Of a stretch of 49,720 nt of DNA, positions 1-8,453 are shown piece by piece. Below the pieces are notes generated by a model. It made no database searches and was not told the DNA's origin. It saw nothing but the letters and a program-made list of their open reading frames with translations. The stretch is from Clostridium sp. (GTDB lineage Bacteria; Bacillota; Clostridia; Clostridiales; Clostridiaceae), in contig SVCL01000100.1 in the NCBI GenBank assembly GCA_015058405.1, positions 1 through 49,720 on the forward strand. The letters run 5' to 3'. Both the position numbers and the translations under genes were made by a program. Position 1 is the first letter of the stretch. Each line of letters opens with the position of its first letter.

Positions 1-83
1 CACTACGCCTATAAGGCTAAAAATATATAAAAGCGTTTTTCTAACTAAAACTATTTATATATTTTTAATTACTTAGATTAACT

Positions 84-131
84 ATATATCTGATGTAATT
101 AGACTCGCTAATCACATCAGATATATTTTTT
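84..131 (+). terminator. Intrinsic terminator, plus strand
   Basis: Arms ATATATCTGATGT (84-96) and ACATCAGATATAT (114-126) pair perfectly, with further pairing inside, and a T run follows. It probably ends a plus-strand transcript that starts outside the window. Confidence 0.7.
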
Positions 132-213
132 AGTGCTATAAACATTTGCCTACCACCCGCATAGCAGGTGGTTTTATGTTTCGCATCCGCTCAACAGACT
201 AAAGTCCATAACT

Positions 214-242
214 AAAAAAAGCAGCTATACTAAGCTGCTTTT
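214..242 (-). terminator. Intrinsic terminator of the SSB-like gene
   Basis: The arms AAGCAGCT and AGCTGCTT flank a short loop. Read on the minus strand, the hairpin is followed by a run of seven T. It lies about 70 bases past the stop of the SSB-like gene. Confidence 0.75.
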
Positions 243-309
243 AATAATTTGGAAGTTTATTCTTATGTGGTTTAATTCACTTCTTTTTGTTTAAATTTTT
301 TACATACTT

Positions 310-966
310 TTAAACAGCATCATTCTCACTTTGAGGTGCTGCATCTTCTTTCGCTACTTTTTCCATCTTTGAAATAGATACTTCATAAGCAACTTTTTTA
401 ACTACTTCTGTTTCAGATATCTTTTTTTGATATTCTCTACTTTGAAGTCTACCCCAAACTTTTATATTGTCTCCTACATTTAATGTTTGACAGAATCTCG
501 AATTTCTTCCCCATGCTATAGTTGGTATATAATCAGATTTATTATAAGCTCTATTAACAGCTAATAATACGTCTGCTATCTCTCTACCAAATGGAGTTGT
601 CCTATATACAGGTTCTTTACATATAAATCCATCTAAGTATATTTCATTAGGATTTTTACTCTTTTCAATACATGGCTCTATATTTCTTGCGAAAACAGTT
701 AATATTAACTTATTAGACCCATCCATAAATTTATTGTAAGATCTTAATTGACCCTCAACTATTACTTCTTTACCTATACTTAAATCCAATTCATTCAACA
801 ATCTCTCTGATACAGTTATATTTAATATATCAACCGAATCACTTAATCTCATAACTTCAATATTGAAGCTATAGAACCCTTCCCCATACATTTCATGACT
901 GAATTCTAATTCAGACGCAACCTTTCCTTCAAGGTATATTTTGTTATTTAACATTAAATTATCCAT
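310..966 (-). CDS. Single-stranded DNA-binding-like protein with two OB folds
   Basis: This is a 218-residue protein that appears to contain two successive OB-fold units of about 100 residues each. Both begin with the same pattern: KIYLEGKVASELEF near residue 9 and EIYLDGFICKEPVY near residue 108. In clostridia such tandem proteins are annotated as SSB-family proteins; the usual Ssb has one OB fold and an acidic DDDIPF-like tail, which is absent here (the C-terminus is SENDAV). It may therefore be a specialised paralogue rather than the main replication SSB. The ATG at 966 has GAGGGG eight bases upstream. The gene is monocistronic, with a terminator at 214-242. The family call is from sequence pattern; its role in DNA metabolism is inferred. 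Confidence 0.75.
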   Translation of the reverse strand: MDNLMLNNKIYLEGKVASELEFSHEMYGEGFYSFNIEVMRLSDSVDILNITVSERLLNELDLSIGKEVIVEGQLRSYNKFMDGSNKLILTVFARNIEPCIEKSKNPNEIYLDGFICKEPVYRTTPFGREIADVLLAVNRAYNKSDYIPTIAWGRNSRFCQTLNVGDNIKVWGRLQSREYQKKISETEVVKKVAYEVSISKMEKVAKEDAAPQSENDAV

Positions 967-1078
967 TTGTAACCCCTCTCTCCCTTAGTAATAACTTAAT
1001 TCAAAACAAAGAAGACCCCCACAAGTACATATTTCCATTATAATACATTTAAACATTAGTTTTCAAGATAAATTACAA

Positions 1079-1837
1079 TTATTTTCTATGTTGAACTCCA
1101 TTTTCATCAATATCACTATTTTCATTGCATATCAATTCACTAATTGGAACAACTTTATACCCATCCTTAGATAAGTCCTTTAATATTCTTTCCAAATTTT
1201 CAGGTGTATACTTTGCATTATTATGAAATAATATGATAGACCCAGGTTTAATCTCCTTTTTTACTTTACTATATTCAACTTCTAATCCTCTTTCCTTCCA
1301 ATCAACAGAATCAATATTCCATTGAATTACCTTATAACCTAATGACCACATATAACTACATGCCTCTTTATTATAGTCCCCACTTGGAAATCTAAATAAC
1401 TTAGGTCTTTCTCCTATTGTTTCTTCTATTATGTCATCAGTTTTTTTCACTTCTTCCTTCATACGTTCCTTTGAAATCTTAGTAAAACTTGGATGAATAT
1501 AGCTATGATTACCTATTTCATTTCCCTTCTCATGTATTGCCTTTAATTTTTCTATGTTTTCATCATTATAATTTCCCCACCTCCCCATCACAAAGAATGT
1601 TGCCTTTACATTATATTTTTCTAGCACTTCTAATATGCTATTTAAATAATCATTTTCAGCCCAATTTACATCAAAACTTATAGAAATAAGTTTCTCATTT
1701 GTATCTACTGAATATATTGGCAAATCATGAATCTCATTTTCTGTATAAATTCCTTTATTATCAATTAAATAAGATCCACCAATTAGAAACAATATAAGTC
1801 CAAGTGATAAAAATATTTTTAACATTCTCCACTTCAT
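1079..1837 (-). CDS. Membrane-anchored polysaccharide deacetylase (NodB domain)
   Basis: This is a NodB-homology (CE4) deacetylase of about 252 residues with an N-terminal membrane anchor (hydrophobic residues about 8-25). The metal-site motifs are visible: SFDVNW near the start of the domain (the catalytic Asp region), then HSYIHPS (the HxxxHP ligands), then RFPSGDYN and the late LFHNN. The CE4 family removes acetyl groups from peptidoglycan or other N-acetylated glycans at the cell surface. The length and architecture resemble the sporulation-linked PdaB/YlxY group, but I cannot fix the substrate. I chose the ATG at 1837 over the GTG at 1843 because TAGGAG lies nine bases before the ATG and only three before the GTG. 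The next gene is divergent. Confidence 0.85.
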   Translation of the reverse strand: MKWRMLKIFLSLGLILFLIGGSYLIDNKGIYTENEIHDLPIYSVDTNEKLISISFDVNWAENDYLNSILEVLEKYNVKATFFVMGRWGNYNDENIEKLKAIHEKGNEIGNHSYIHPSFTKISKERMKEEVKKTDDIIEETIGERPKLFRFPSGDYNKEACSYMWSLGYKVIQWNIDSVDWKERGLEVEYSKVKKEIKPGSIILFHNNAKYTPENLERILKDLSKDGYKVVPISELICNENSDIDENGVQHRK

Positions 1838-1942
1838 ATTCACAAACTCCTAGTATTTCTATCCTTAAATTTATATTCACTATCGCAAGTTTTATGATAT
1901 AATTATTTAGTATACTTTCACAGGAGATGGAGGTTATTTTAT

Positions 1943-2488
1943 ATGTTTGAAAATACAGCTGAATTGGCAGAAAATAAATTGTTACTATTGTATATTTTAC
2001 AAGTTTTAAAAAGTCCAATTTCAAATGGTCAATTAACAGAAATTGTTCTTGAAAACAACTTTATAAATTACTTTACATTGCAACAATATATTAGCGAACT
2101 TGATTCATCAAATTTTATTTCTTATGAAAATATAAATGAAAAGAAACTTTTAATATTAACTAAAAAAGGAGAAAGTGTCCTATCCTTCTTCAAAGATAGA
2201 ATTTCTCCTTCTAAAATAGCTATTCTTGACAATTATATGAAAGAAAAAATTGATTTAATTAAGAAAGAATTAACTATTCAAAGTGATTATACTATTTTAA
2301 AAAATAATACCTTTTTAGTTGATCTTAAAGCTCTTGAAGATAATGCAACTCTTATGGAATTAAAATTATCTGTGCCAACAAAAAAGCAAGCAACTTCTCT
2401 TTGTCAAAAATGGAAGGATAACCCTTCGGATTTATATAATAAAATTATAAATCTTTTATTCACTGAGGAGACTACAGAAGAATCATAG
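1943..2488 (+). CDS. DUF4364 family protein
   Basis: This 181-residue protein matches the clostridial DUF4364 family, recognised from its opening (ENKLLLLYILQVLKSPISNGQLTE, described here in two parts: ENKLLLLYIL then a helix-turn-helix-like segment) and from its length. The first 80 residues look like a winged-helix fold (ISNGQLTEIVLENNF, then a strand ending in LILTKKGESVL, typical of PadR/MarR-like wings). A DNA-binding or regulatory role is only inferred. It has a clear GGAGG nine bases before the ATG. Its last 17 bases overlap the end of the convergent propeller gene. Confidence 0.75.
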   Translation: MFENTAELAENKLLLLYILQVLKSPISNGQLTEIVLENNFINYFTLQQYISELDSSNFISYENINEKKLLILTKKGESVLSFFKDRISPSKIAILDNYMKEKIDLIKKELTIQSDYTILKNNTFLVDLKALEDNATLMELKLSVPTKKQATSLCQKWKDNPSDLYNKIINLLFTEETTEES

Positions 2489-3350
2489 CATTAGGCTCTT
2501 TGCCTACTGTTATGGTTTTTATTGTTTTACTCCTTAAATTCAATTTGATAAGCTTACCATTTGCATAATCAGTAACAAAAATATCCTCTTCCACCTTTAA
2601 AATACTCCTTGGCATTCCACCAATAAATATCCTTTTTACTTCTCTTTCTTTATTTAAATCGATTACACTTATGAATCCTTCATTAAAATTAGTAACATAT
2701 AACTTTTCTTGTTCTTCAAAAAGATTTACAGGTGTTCCACCTACCTTTATTCTAGTAATCTCTTTAAGAGCACTAGTAGATCTAACACTTATATATCCAT
2801 CTCTGTCTTTACCTAAATAACTCTCACACAAGTATATTACTTTTTTATCCCTAGATACTAACACCTTAGCTGGATACTCCGGAGATTTTATAGTTTCAAT
2901 AACTGTATTAGAACTACAATCTATTACAGATATAGTTTGTCCCTCCATATTACAAATATAAGCCATATTCATATCTGAATTTATATCGATACTATGCGGA
3001 TAGTCACCTACAGCAATATTAACAATCACATTTTTCTCTTGAATGTCAATTATAGATAGTGAATTAGTTTCACCACATACTACATAAATCTTATCATTAT
3101 ATACCCTAACATCATTAGGATGAACTCCAACATAAATATTAGCCTTTTCCTTTTTTTCTAAAAGGCTAAACACAGAAATAGAATTACTATAATTATTAGC
3201 AGTTATAATATTTTCATTAAAACTACATATACCATGAGGTCCAACTGGACTTTCTCCTAAATCTAAGGGATAATTTTCCACTGAATAATCCTTTAGTTTT
3301 ATTTCACTTATTGAATTTCCAGCTGTATTACATACAATAATAGACTTCAC
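2472..3350 (-). CDS. YVTN/YncE-type beta-propeller protein
   Basis: This 292-residue protein is built of repeated 40-residue propeller blades. The blade pattern recurs as VYNDKIYVVCGETNSLSIID, then INSDMNMAYICNMEGQTISVID, then LYVTNFNEGFISVID, each a strand ending in SVID or SIID. Such YVTN-repeat propellers usually mediate binding; some related propellers are lactonases, but I see no basis for a catalytic call. There is no signal peptide, so it is probably cytoplasmic. It starts with GTG at 3350, preceded by AAGGGG at about ten bases. The 3' end overlaps the convergent DUF4364 gene by 17 bases. Confidence 0.7.
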   Translation of the reverse strand: MKSIIVCNTAGNSISEIKLKDYSVENYPLDLGESPVGPHGICSFNENIITANNYSNSISVFSLLEKKEKANIYVGVHPNDVRVYNDKIYVVCGETNSLSIIDIQEKNVIVNIAVGDYPHSIDINSDMNMAYICNMEGQTISVIDCSSNTVIETIKSPEYPAKVLVSRDKKVIYLCESYLGKDRDGYISVRSTSALKEITRIKVGGTPVNLFEEQEKLYVTNFNEGFISVIDLNKEREVKRIFIGGMPRSILKVEEDIFVTDYANGKLIKLNLRSKTIKTITVGKEPNAMILL

Positions 3351-3495
3351 CTAATAACACCCCTTAGTTAAATACTTCAGTACTATACTATATGTGTCAA
3401 AAAAACCAATGTTACAACTTTGAGTATTATAATTCTCTTTATTTTTACACTTTTTCGATATATAATTATATAAAAACTATATGGGGGATATTTCT

Positions 3496-3744
3496 ATGTT
3501 TACTTATAAAACAAAAGGTACTTGCGCTAGAGAAATTAGCTTTGAAATCGAAAATAACATGATTAAAGAAGTCAACTTTATAGGTGGTTGCGATGGTAAC
3601 TTAAAAGCCATTTCTTCTTTAGTTAAAGGTATGAAAGTAGAAGATGCTATTGAAAGATTAGAAGGTATTGATTGCAGAGGTAAAGGGACATCATGTGGTG
3701 ATCAATTTTCATGCGCATTAAAGGAATGGAAAAACAATAACTAA
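3496..3744 (+). CDS. TSCPD domain protein (TIGR03905 type)
   Basis: This small protein of 82 residues matches the TSCPD family. Its cysteines are at GTCAREI, FIGGCDGN, GIDCRGKGTSCGDQ and FSCAL, a pattern suggesting metal binding. The family includes C-terminal domains of adenosylcobalamin-dependent ribonucleotide reductases and stand-alone small proteins such as this one; the function of the stand-alone form is unknown to me. A longer frame opens at the ATG at 3481, but that ATG sits directly in front of GGGGGA, which serves as the ribosome binding site for the ATG at 3496, eight bases away. I therefore start at 3496. Confidence 0.8.
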   Translation: MFTYKTKGTCAREISFEIENNMIKEVNFIGGCDGNLKAISSLVKGMKVEDAIERLEGIDCRGKGTSCGDQFSCALKEWKNNN

Positions 3745-3753
3745 TATTAAGAA

Positions 3754-3796
3754 AGAGAACTTAGGTCTTTTATTCTAACCTAAATTCTCTTTTTTA
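3754..3796 (+). terminator. Intrinsic terminator after the TSCPD gene
   Basis: Arms AGAGAACTTAGGT and ACCTAAATTCTCT form a stem with one mismatch, followed by TTTTT. It lies ten bases past the stop codon. Confidence 0.85.
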
Positions 3797-3923
3797 AATT
3801 AAATAATTTATTATAAATACAGGTAATAAAACAGATAACATTGCTTTATACTTATTTTTTCTAAAAAAATACATGATAGTTTCTTAATACATCCTACTAC
3901 TATTCAAATTCTTTACTTTTTAT

Positions 3924-5222
3924 TTATAGTTGTCTTATCAACTTTCTCATATCTCCAATCATATATAAAGACCCACTCACAAGGATTAAGTCCTCCTTAT
4001 CCGCCTCCTTTAATGCAAGTTCTAAAGCTTCCTTATAGCTTTCTAAAGCTATACAATTATCATTATACTTGTCAATCACCTTCTTTAAATCTCCAGCTAA
4101 TTCTGCCCTATCACTATGAGGTGTAAGAGCATAAACTTTCTTTGCCATTGGAGTAATTTCTTGCACCATTTCTTCTACTTGTTTATCAGCTAAAATACCT
4201 AATAATAAATAAATATTTTTATACTTAAAATATTTTTCTACATTAGCCCTTAAACTCCTTATCCCTTGAATATTATGTGCTCCATCTATAACTAATAAAG
4301 GATTTCTCTTCATAGTTTCTAATCTTCCAATCCAAGTAACCTTAGATATTGCTTCTTGTATTTCGTTAGTACTTATTTCAAAACCTTCTATATTAGAAAG
4401 TACTTCATAAGTTTTTAAAGCTACTAACATATTTGTTATCTGATGTTCTCCTAATAAAGGCAATTTCATATCAATAGTATCATTGCCAAACTTAACTTGT
4501 ACCTTTTGGAATATCCTTTCTTCATCACATACCTCTAATAACTTTCCATCATCTTCTGATACAATATATAACCTTGAATTCATTTCCTTAGCTTTTGCTT
4601 CTAGTACTTCTAAAGCTTCTTTTTCTTGAGGATATGTAACTACAGGTACCCCCTTTTTTATAATACCTGCCTTTTCTCCTGCAATTTCTCTTAATGTATT
4701 TCCTAAAAGATTAGTATGATCAAAACTTATAGATGCTATAACACTTACCATAGGCGTTATTACGTTAGTAGAATCTAATCTTCCTCCAAGCCCTACTTCA
4801 ATAACTGCATAGTCTACCTTTTCTCTAAAGAAGTATAAAAACATTAAACAAGTAATTATTTCGAATTCAGTAGGATGATTATATCCCTCTTCTATAACTT
4901 TATCTACTGCATCCTTAACTTCATCCATTAAGTTTCCTAGAATATCTTTAGGAATATTATTTCCATCAATTTGAATCCTCTCTTCAAATTCCTCTAAGAA
5001 AGGGGAAGTATACATTCCTACTTTAAAACCTTTTTCTCTTAATAATCTTGTAATCATTGCTGTAGTAGAACCTTTACCATTAGTTCCTGCTACATGAATA
5101 AACTTAATTCTTTTTTCAGGACTATTAAGATGTTCTAAGAGTCTTAAGGTCCTTTCAAGGCCATAGTTTGAACCAAAATTTCCAACCTTATGTATATAAT
5201 CCATAGCTTCTTTATATCTCAT
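3924..5222 (-). CDS. folC: Folylpolyglutamate synthase / dihydrofolate synthase
   Basis: FolC adds glutamate to dihydropteroate and to folates in an ATP-dependent ligase reaction in the cytosol. The Mur-ligase-type P-loop HVAGTNGKGST is near residue 45, TSPFLEEFEERI near 77 and the FGxGGRLDSTN-type segment (VGLGGRLDSTNVI) near 150, and GAHNIQGI is in the last third. At 432 residues it has the normal family length. I start at the ATG at 5222 rather than 5231, because AAAAGG lies nine bases before 5222 and directly abuts the upstream ATG. The gene follows valS on the same strand, the common valS-folC order of Firmicutes, but a terminator at 5306-5340 separates them, so folC is either read through or has its own promoter. 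Confidence 0.93.
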   Translation of the reverse strand: MRYKEAMDYIHKVGNFGSNYGLERTLRLLEHLNSPEKRIKFIHVAGTNGKGSTTAMITRLLREKGFKVGMYTSPFLEEFEERIQIDGNNIPKDILGNLMDEVKDAVDKVIEEGYNHPTEFEIITCLMFLYFFREKVDYAVIEVGLGGRLDSTNVITPMVSVIASISFDHTNLLGNTLREIAGEKAGIIKKGVPVVTYPQEKEALEVLEAKAKEMNSRLYIVSEDDGKLLEVCDEERIFQKVQVKFGNDTIDMKLPLLGEHQITNMLVALKTYEVLSNIEGFEISTNEIQEAISKVTWIGRLETMKRNPLLVIDGAHNIQGIRSLRANVEKYFKYKNIYLLLGILADKQVEEMVQEITPMAKKVYALTPHSDRAELAGDLKKVIDKYNDNCIALESYKEALELALKEADKEDLILVSGSLYMIGDMRKLIRQL

Positions 5223-5305
5223 TTGTATCATCCTTTTTTAGTTAATATTATTAAACTTATTATAAATTAAAACACTTTAATATTCCACAATAAGTAAAAA
5301 AATAT

Positions 5306-5340
5306 AAAAAACTGTCCTCTTGTAAAAGGACAGCTTTTTT
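5306..5340 (-). terminator. Intrinsic terminator between valS and folC
   Basis: The stem CTGTCCT/AGGACAG is flanked by A and T runs, so it can work in both directions. Read on the minus strand it lies directly after the valS stop and ends in TTTTTT. Confidence 0.85.
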
Positions 5341-5346
5341 CATATT

Positions 5347-7989
5347 TTAGCCTAAAGCCTTAATTCTAGCTTCTACAGCCTCTAACATTTCTACATATTT
5401 TTCTCTCTTAGCTTTTTCTCCATCAACAACTGCTTGTGGTGCTTTAGCTACGAAACCTTGGTTTCCTAATTTCTTATCTATTCTTTCTATTTCAGAATGT
5501 AACTTCTTAACTTCCTTATTAAGTCTTTCAAGTTCCTTTTCCTTATCTACAAGGTCTAATAGCGGCATAAATAATTCTCCACCCTTAACTACTACAGATA
5601 CTGCATTAGCTGGAACTTCATCCTTATTAGCAGTAAATTCAACTTCTGAAGCTGAAGCAAGTTTTTCTATATAAGCTGTACCAGCTTTAAATGCATCCTT
5701 AGCTTCTTCTCCAATATAACAAATTACCTTAGCCTTTCTTGAAGGTGGTACATTCATTTCAGCTCTAACATTTCTTAAAGACTTAATAGCTTCAATAACA
5801 TAGTTCATATCTTTTTCTGCTGCTGCATCTACTAATTCTTCATTAAATTCTGGCCATGCTGAAGTTGTTATAGTTTCTTCATCACTTATATGAGTAAATA
5901 TTTCTTCTGTTATAAATGGCATTACTGGGTGTAATAATTTTAATCCTGTAGTTAATACAGTGTTTAATACATTATAAACTACTCCCTTAGCCTTTTCATC
6001 TTCACCATAGAATACTGGTTTTACAAGTTCTATATACCAGTCACAGAATTCAGTCCACATGAAATCATAAACTTTTTGAATAGCAATTCCAAGTTCATAT
6101 TTATCCATGTTATCAGTAACTTCTTTAACTAACTTGTTCATTTCTGATAGTATCCACTTATCAGCTAAAGAGTATTCCTTACAATCTTTATATTTATTCA
6201 TTACTTCTTTATCAAGATTCATCATAACAAATCTAGAAGCATTCCAAATCTTATTAGCAAAGTTTCTTGCTGCTTCAACTTTTTCAGGATAGTATCTTAT
6301 ATCATTTCCTGGTGCATTACCAGCAACTAACATATATCTTAAAGCATCTGCTCCATATTGATCTATAACATCAAGTGGGTCAACACCATTACCTAAAGAC
6401 TTACTCATCTTTCTACCTTCTGAGTCTCTTATAATACCGTGAATTAATACAGTATCAAATGGAGTTTCATCCATGTTGTGAAGTCCTGAGAATATCATTC
6501 TTGCTACCCAGAAGAATATAATATCATATCCAGTAACTAAAGTATTTGTTGGATAGAAGTATTCTAAGTCTTCTGTTTTATTTGGCCAGCCTAAAGTTGA
6601 GAAAGGCCAAAGTGCTGATGAGAACCATGTATCAAGTACATCTTTTTCTTGTTCTATATTAGTTGAACCACATTTTGAACACTTGCATGGTGCTTCTTCT
6701 TGTACCATTATTTCACCACAATCTTTACAGTAGTATACTGGTATTCTGTGTCCCCACCATAATTGTCTTGATATACACCAATCTTGAATATTTTCCATCC
6801 AGTTGAAATAAGTTTTTTCAAATCTTTCAGGAACAAACTTAGTCTTCTTATTCTTAACTACTTCTATAGCTGGCTTAGCTAAAGATTCCATCTTAACATA
6901 CCATTGTTTTGATATAATAGGTTCTACAGTAGTTCCACATCTATCATGAGTACCAACATTATGAACATGTTCCTTTATCTTAACTAAAAGTCCTGCTTCT
7001 TCAAGATCCTTAACTATAGCTTTTCTAGCTTCATATCTATCTAAACCTTGATATTTTCCACCCTTTTCATTGATAATTCCCTTATCATCCATAACTCTTA
7101 TAATTTCCAAGTTATGTCTCTTACCAACTTCAAAGTCGTTAGGGTCATGAGCTGGAGTCATCTTAACCGCACCTGTTCCAAACTCTAAATCAACATATTC
7201 GTCTCCTACTATAGGGATTTCTCTATTTACAAGTGGTAATATAACAGTTTTACCTATTAAATGTTTGTATCTTTCATCATTAGGGTTAACTGCAACACCA
7301 CTATCTCCTAATAAAGTTTCTGGTCTAGTTGTTGCAATTTCTAACATTCCTGAACCATCAGCTAAAGGATAGTTAATGTGCCAGAAGTGACCATTTTGTT
7401 CTTCATATTCTATTTCAGCATCAGAAAGAGCTGTTTGACAATGTGGACACCAGTTAGTTATTCTATTTCCTTGATATATTAAACCTTCATTATAAAGCTT
7501 AACAAATACATGTTTAACAGCCTTATCTAAGTTTTCATCCATAGTGAAAGCTTCTCTAGTAAAGTCAGCAGATACACCAACCTTCTTTAATTGAGTTCTT
7601 ATTCTTTCTCTATATTCATCTGTCCATTCCCAAACTTTTTCAAGGAAAGCTTCTCTTCCCATTTCCTTTTTATCTAAACCTTGTTTAGCAAGTTCATTAG
7701 CAACCTTAACTTCTGTAGCTATAGATGCATGATCTTCTCCAGGAATCCATAATGTACAGTATCCTTGCATTCTTTTAAATCTTATAAGCATATCTTGTAA
7801 AGTATTATCTAAAGCATGACCTAAGTGAAGCTTACCAGTTATGTTTGGTGGTGGCATAACTATAGAGTAAGGTTTCTTACTCTTATCTACTACAGGAGTG
7901 AAATATTTCTTTTCCTCCCAAGTCTTATAAATTCTTTCTTCAAATTCTTTTGGATCATAAGTTGTTGATAAATTCTTATTTTCTTCCAT
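5347..7989 (-). CDS. valS: Valyl-tRNA synthetase
   Basis: This class I aminoacyl-tRNA synthetase charges tRNA-Val. The sequence shows [14 protein letters not shown] (HIGH motif, HLGH at residues 55-58), the [11 protein letters not shown] editing-domain signature, two CxxC zinc-ribbon pairs (YYCKDCG and CKCSKCG) and the [11 protein letters not shown] (KMSKS) loop. The C-terminal 70 residues form the usual coiled-coil arm ([20 protein letters not shown]). At 880 residues it has full family length. The start ATG has GGGAG nine bases upstream. Expression is controlled by a T-box leader (8160-8415) reading a GUA specifier, so uncharged tRNA-Val should switch the gene on. Confidence 0.97.
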   Translation of the reverse strand: MEENKNLSTTYDPKEFEERIYKTWEEKKYFTPVVDKSKKPYSIVMPPPNITGKLHLGHALDNTLQDMLIRFKRMQGYCTLWIPGEDHASIATEVKVANELAKQGLDKKEMGREAFLEKVWEWTDEYRERIRTQLKKVGVSADFTREAFTMDENLDKAVKHVFVKLYNEGLIYQGNRITNWCPHCQTALSDAEIEYEEQNGHFWHINYPLADGSGMLEIATTRPETLLGDSGVAVNPNDERYKHLIGKTVILPLVNREIPIVGDEYVDLEFGTGAVKMTPAHDPNDFEVGKRHNLEIIRVMDDKGIINEKGGKYQGLDRYEARKAIVKDLEEAGLLVKIKEHVHNVGTHDRCGTTVEPIISKQWYVKMESLAKPAIEVVKNKKTKFVPERFEKTYFNWMENIQDWCISRQLWWGHRIPVYYCKDCGEIMVQEEAPCKCSKCGSTNIEQEKDVLDTWFSSALWPFSTLGWPNKTEDLEYFYPTNTLVTGYDIIFFWVARMIFSGLHNMDETPFDTVLIHGIIRDSEGRKMSKSLGNGVDPLDVIDQYGADALRYMLVAGNAPGNDIRYYPEKVEAARNFANKIWNASRFVMMNLDKEVMNKYKDCKEYSLADKWILSEMNKLVKEVTDNMDKYELGIAIQKVYDFMWTEFCDWYIELVKPVFYGEDEKAKGVVYNVLNTVLTTGLKLLHPVMPFITEEIFTHISDEETITTSAWPEFNEELVDAAAEKDMNYVIEAIKSLRNVRAEMNVPPSRKAKVICYIGEEAKDAFKAGTAYIEKLASASEVEFTANKDEVPANAVSVVVKGGELFMPLLDLVDKEKELERLNKEVKKLHSEIERIDKKLGNQGFVAKAPQAVVDGEKAKREKYVEMLEAVEARIKALG

Positions 7990-8100
7990 ATACGAAAGCT
8001 CCCTTCATAAAAATACTAATTGACATATGTAAAATGTAATTAATTACTTCTTAGTTTTTACCTATTAATTATTTATGCGGATTTAAGATGTTTTTTATTC

Positions 8101-8133
8101 TTTAAAAAAGTGGCTTCGTACCGCTTTTTTAAA
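8101..8133 (-). terminator. Second terminator-like hairpin in the valS leader
   Basis: Arms TTTAAAAAAGTGG and CCGCTTTTTTAAA enclose a 7-base loop with one mismatch, and the T run reads correctly for the minus strand. It lies between the T-box terminator and the valS start, so valS transcripts must pass it. Whether it terminates or only pauses polymerase cannot be told from sequence. Confidence 0.5.
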
Positions 8134-8159
8134 TTTTATACTTTATTAGACATTAAAAC

Positions 8160-8415
8160 ATAAAAAGAGCCTTCATCCCATAAAAGGACGAAGACTCGCG
8201 GTACCACCTTTATTCCTACATAAGATATAATCTATTTATAGGCTCTTATTATAATAACGGTTAGAACACCGTCTTTAGTTACTAACTTTTCACCAAAGAA
8301 GCTCAAAAGCTACCTTCAAAACCTTCCATATAAGGGCTTTCACCTAATCCCTCTCTCTTATGATACTTCTAAGTTTTTACTCCTCTTTATCACTGCCAAT
8401 TAAACTATTAATTTT
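8160..8415 (-). promoter_or_regulatory. Valine T-box riboswitch leader of valS
   Basis: On the minus strand the leader contains the conserved T-box sequence AGGTGGTACCGCG (forward 8197-8209). It is followed at once by a terminator with arms GAGTCTTCGTCC and GGATGAAGGCTC, then TTTTT. Upstream are Stem I features: AGAGAGAG near 8355 and a GTA triplet at 8313-8311 in the segment GAAGGTAGCT, which fits a valine specifier codon. This matches the downstream valS gene. The T-box core and terminator are certain; the specifier placement is inferred from the loop context. Confidence 0.92.
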
Positions 8416-8420
8416 CTTTT

Positions 8421-8449
8421 ATCATATAGTATTAACAGTATTTTGTCAA
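8421..8449 (-). promoter_or_regulatory. Sigma-A-type promoter of the valS leader
   Basis: On the minus strand TTGACA (8449-8444) is followed after 17 bases by TATGAT (8426-8421). This places the transcript start near 8414. The -35 box is only five bases past the stop of the GH5 gene. Confidence 0.85.
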
Positions 8450-8453
8450 ATAA

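Larger units (their letters stand above)
1..309. other. Non-coding left edge with hairpins
   Basis: I see no gene in this stretch. It holds three hairpins: a plus-strand terminator (84-131), a GC-richer hairpin with ACCACC/GGTGGT arms (152-172), and a terminator for the minus-strand gene that follows (214-242). A weak AT-only inverted repeat (AAATATATAAA against TTTATATATTT) lies near 18-68. The plus-strand signals suggest that a plus-strand gene ends just outside the window. Confidence 0.6.

Noticed and set aside
1761..2024. 87-codon minus-strand frame across the 1837-1943 gap
   Set aside because: It overlaps the start of two well-supported divergent genes and has no coding signature.
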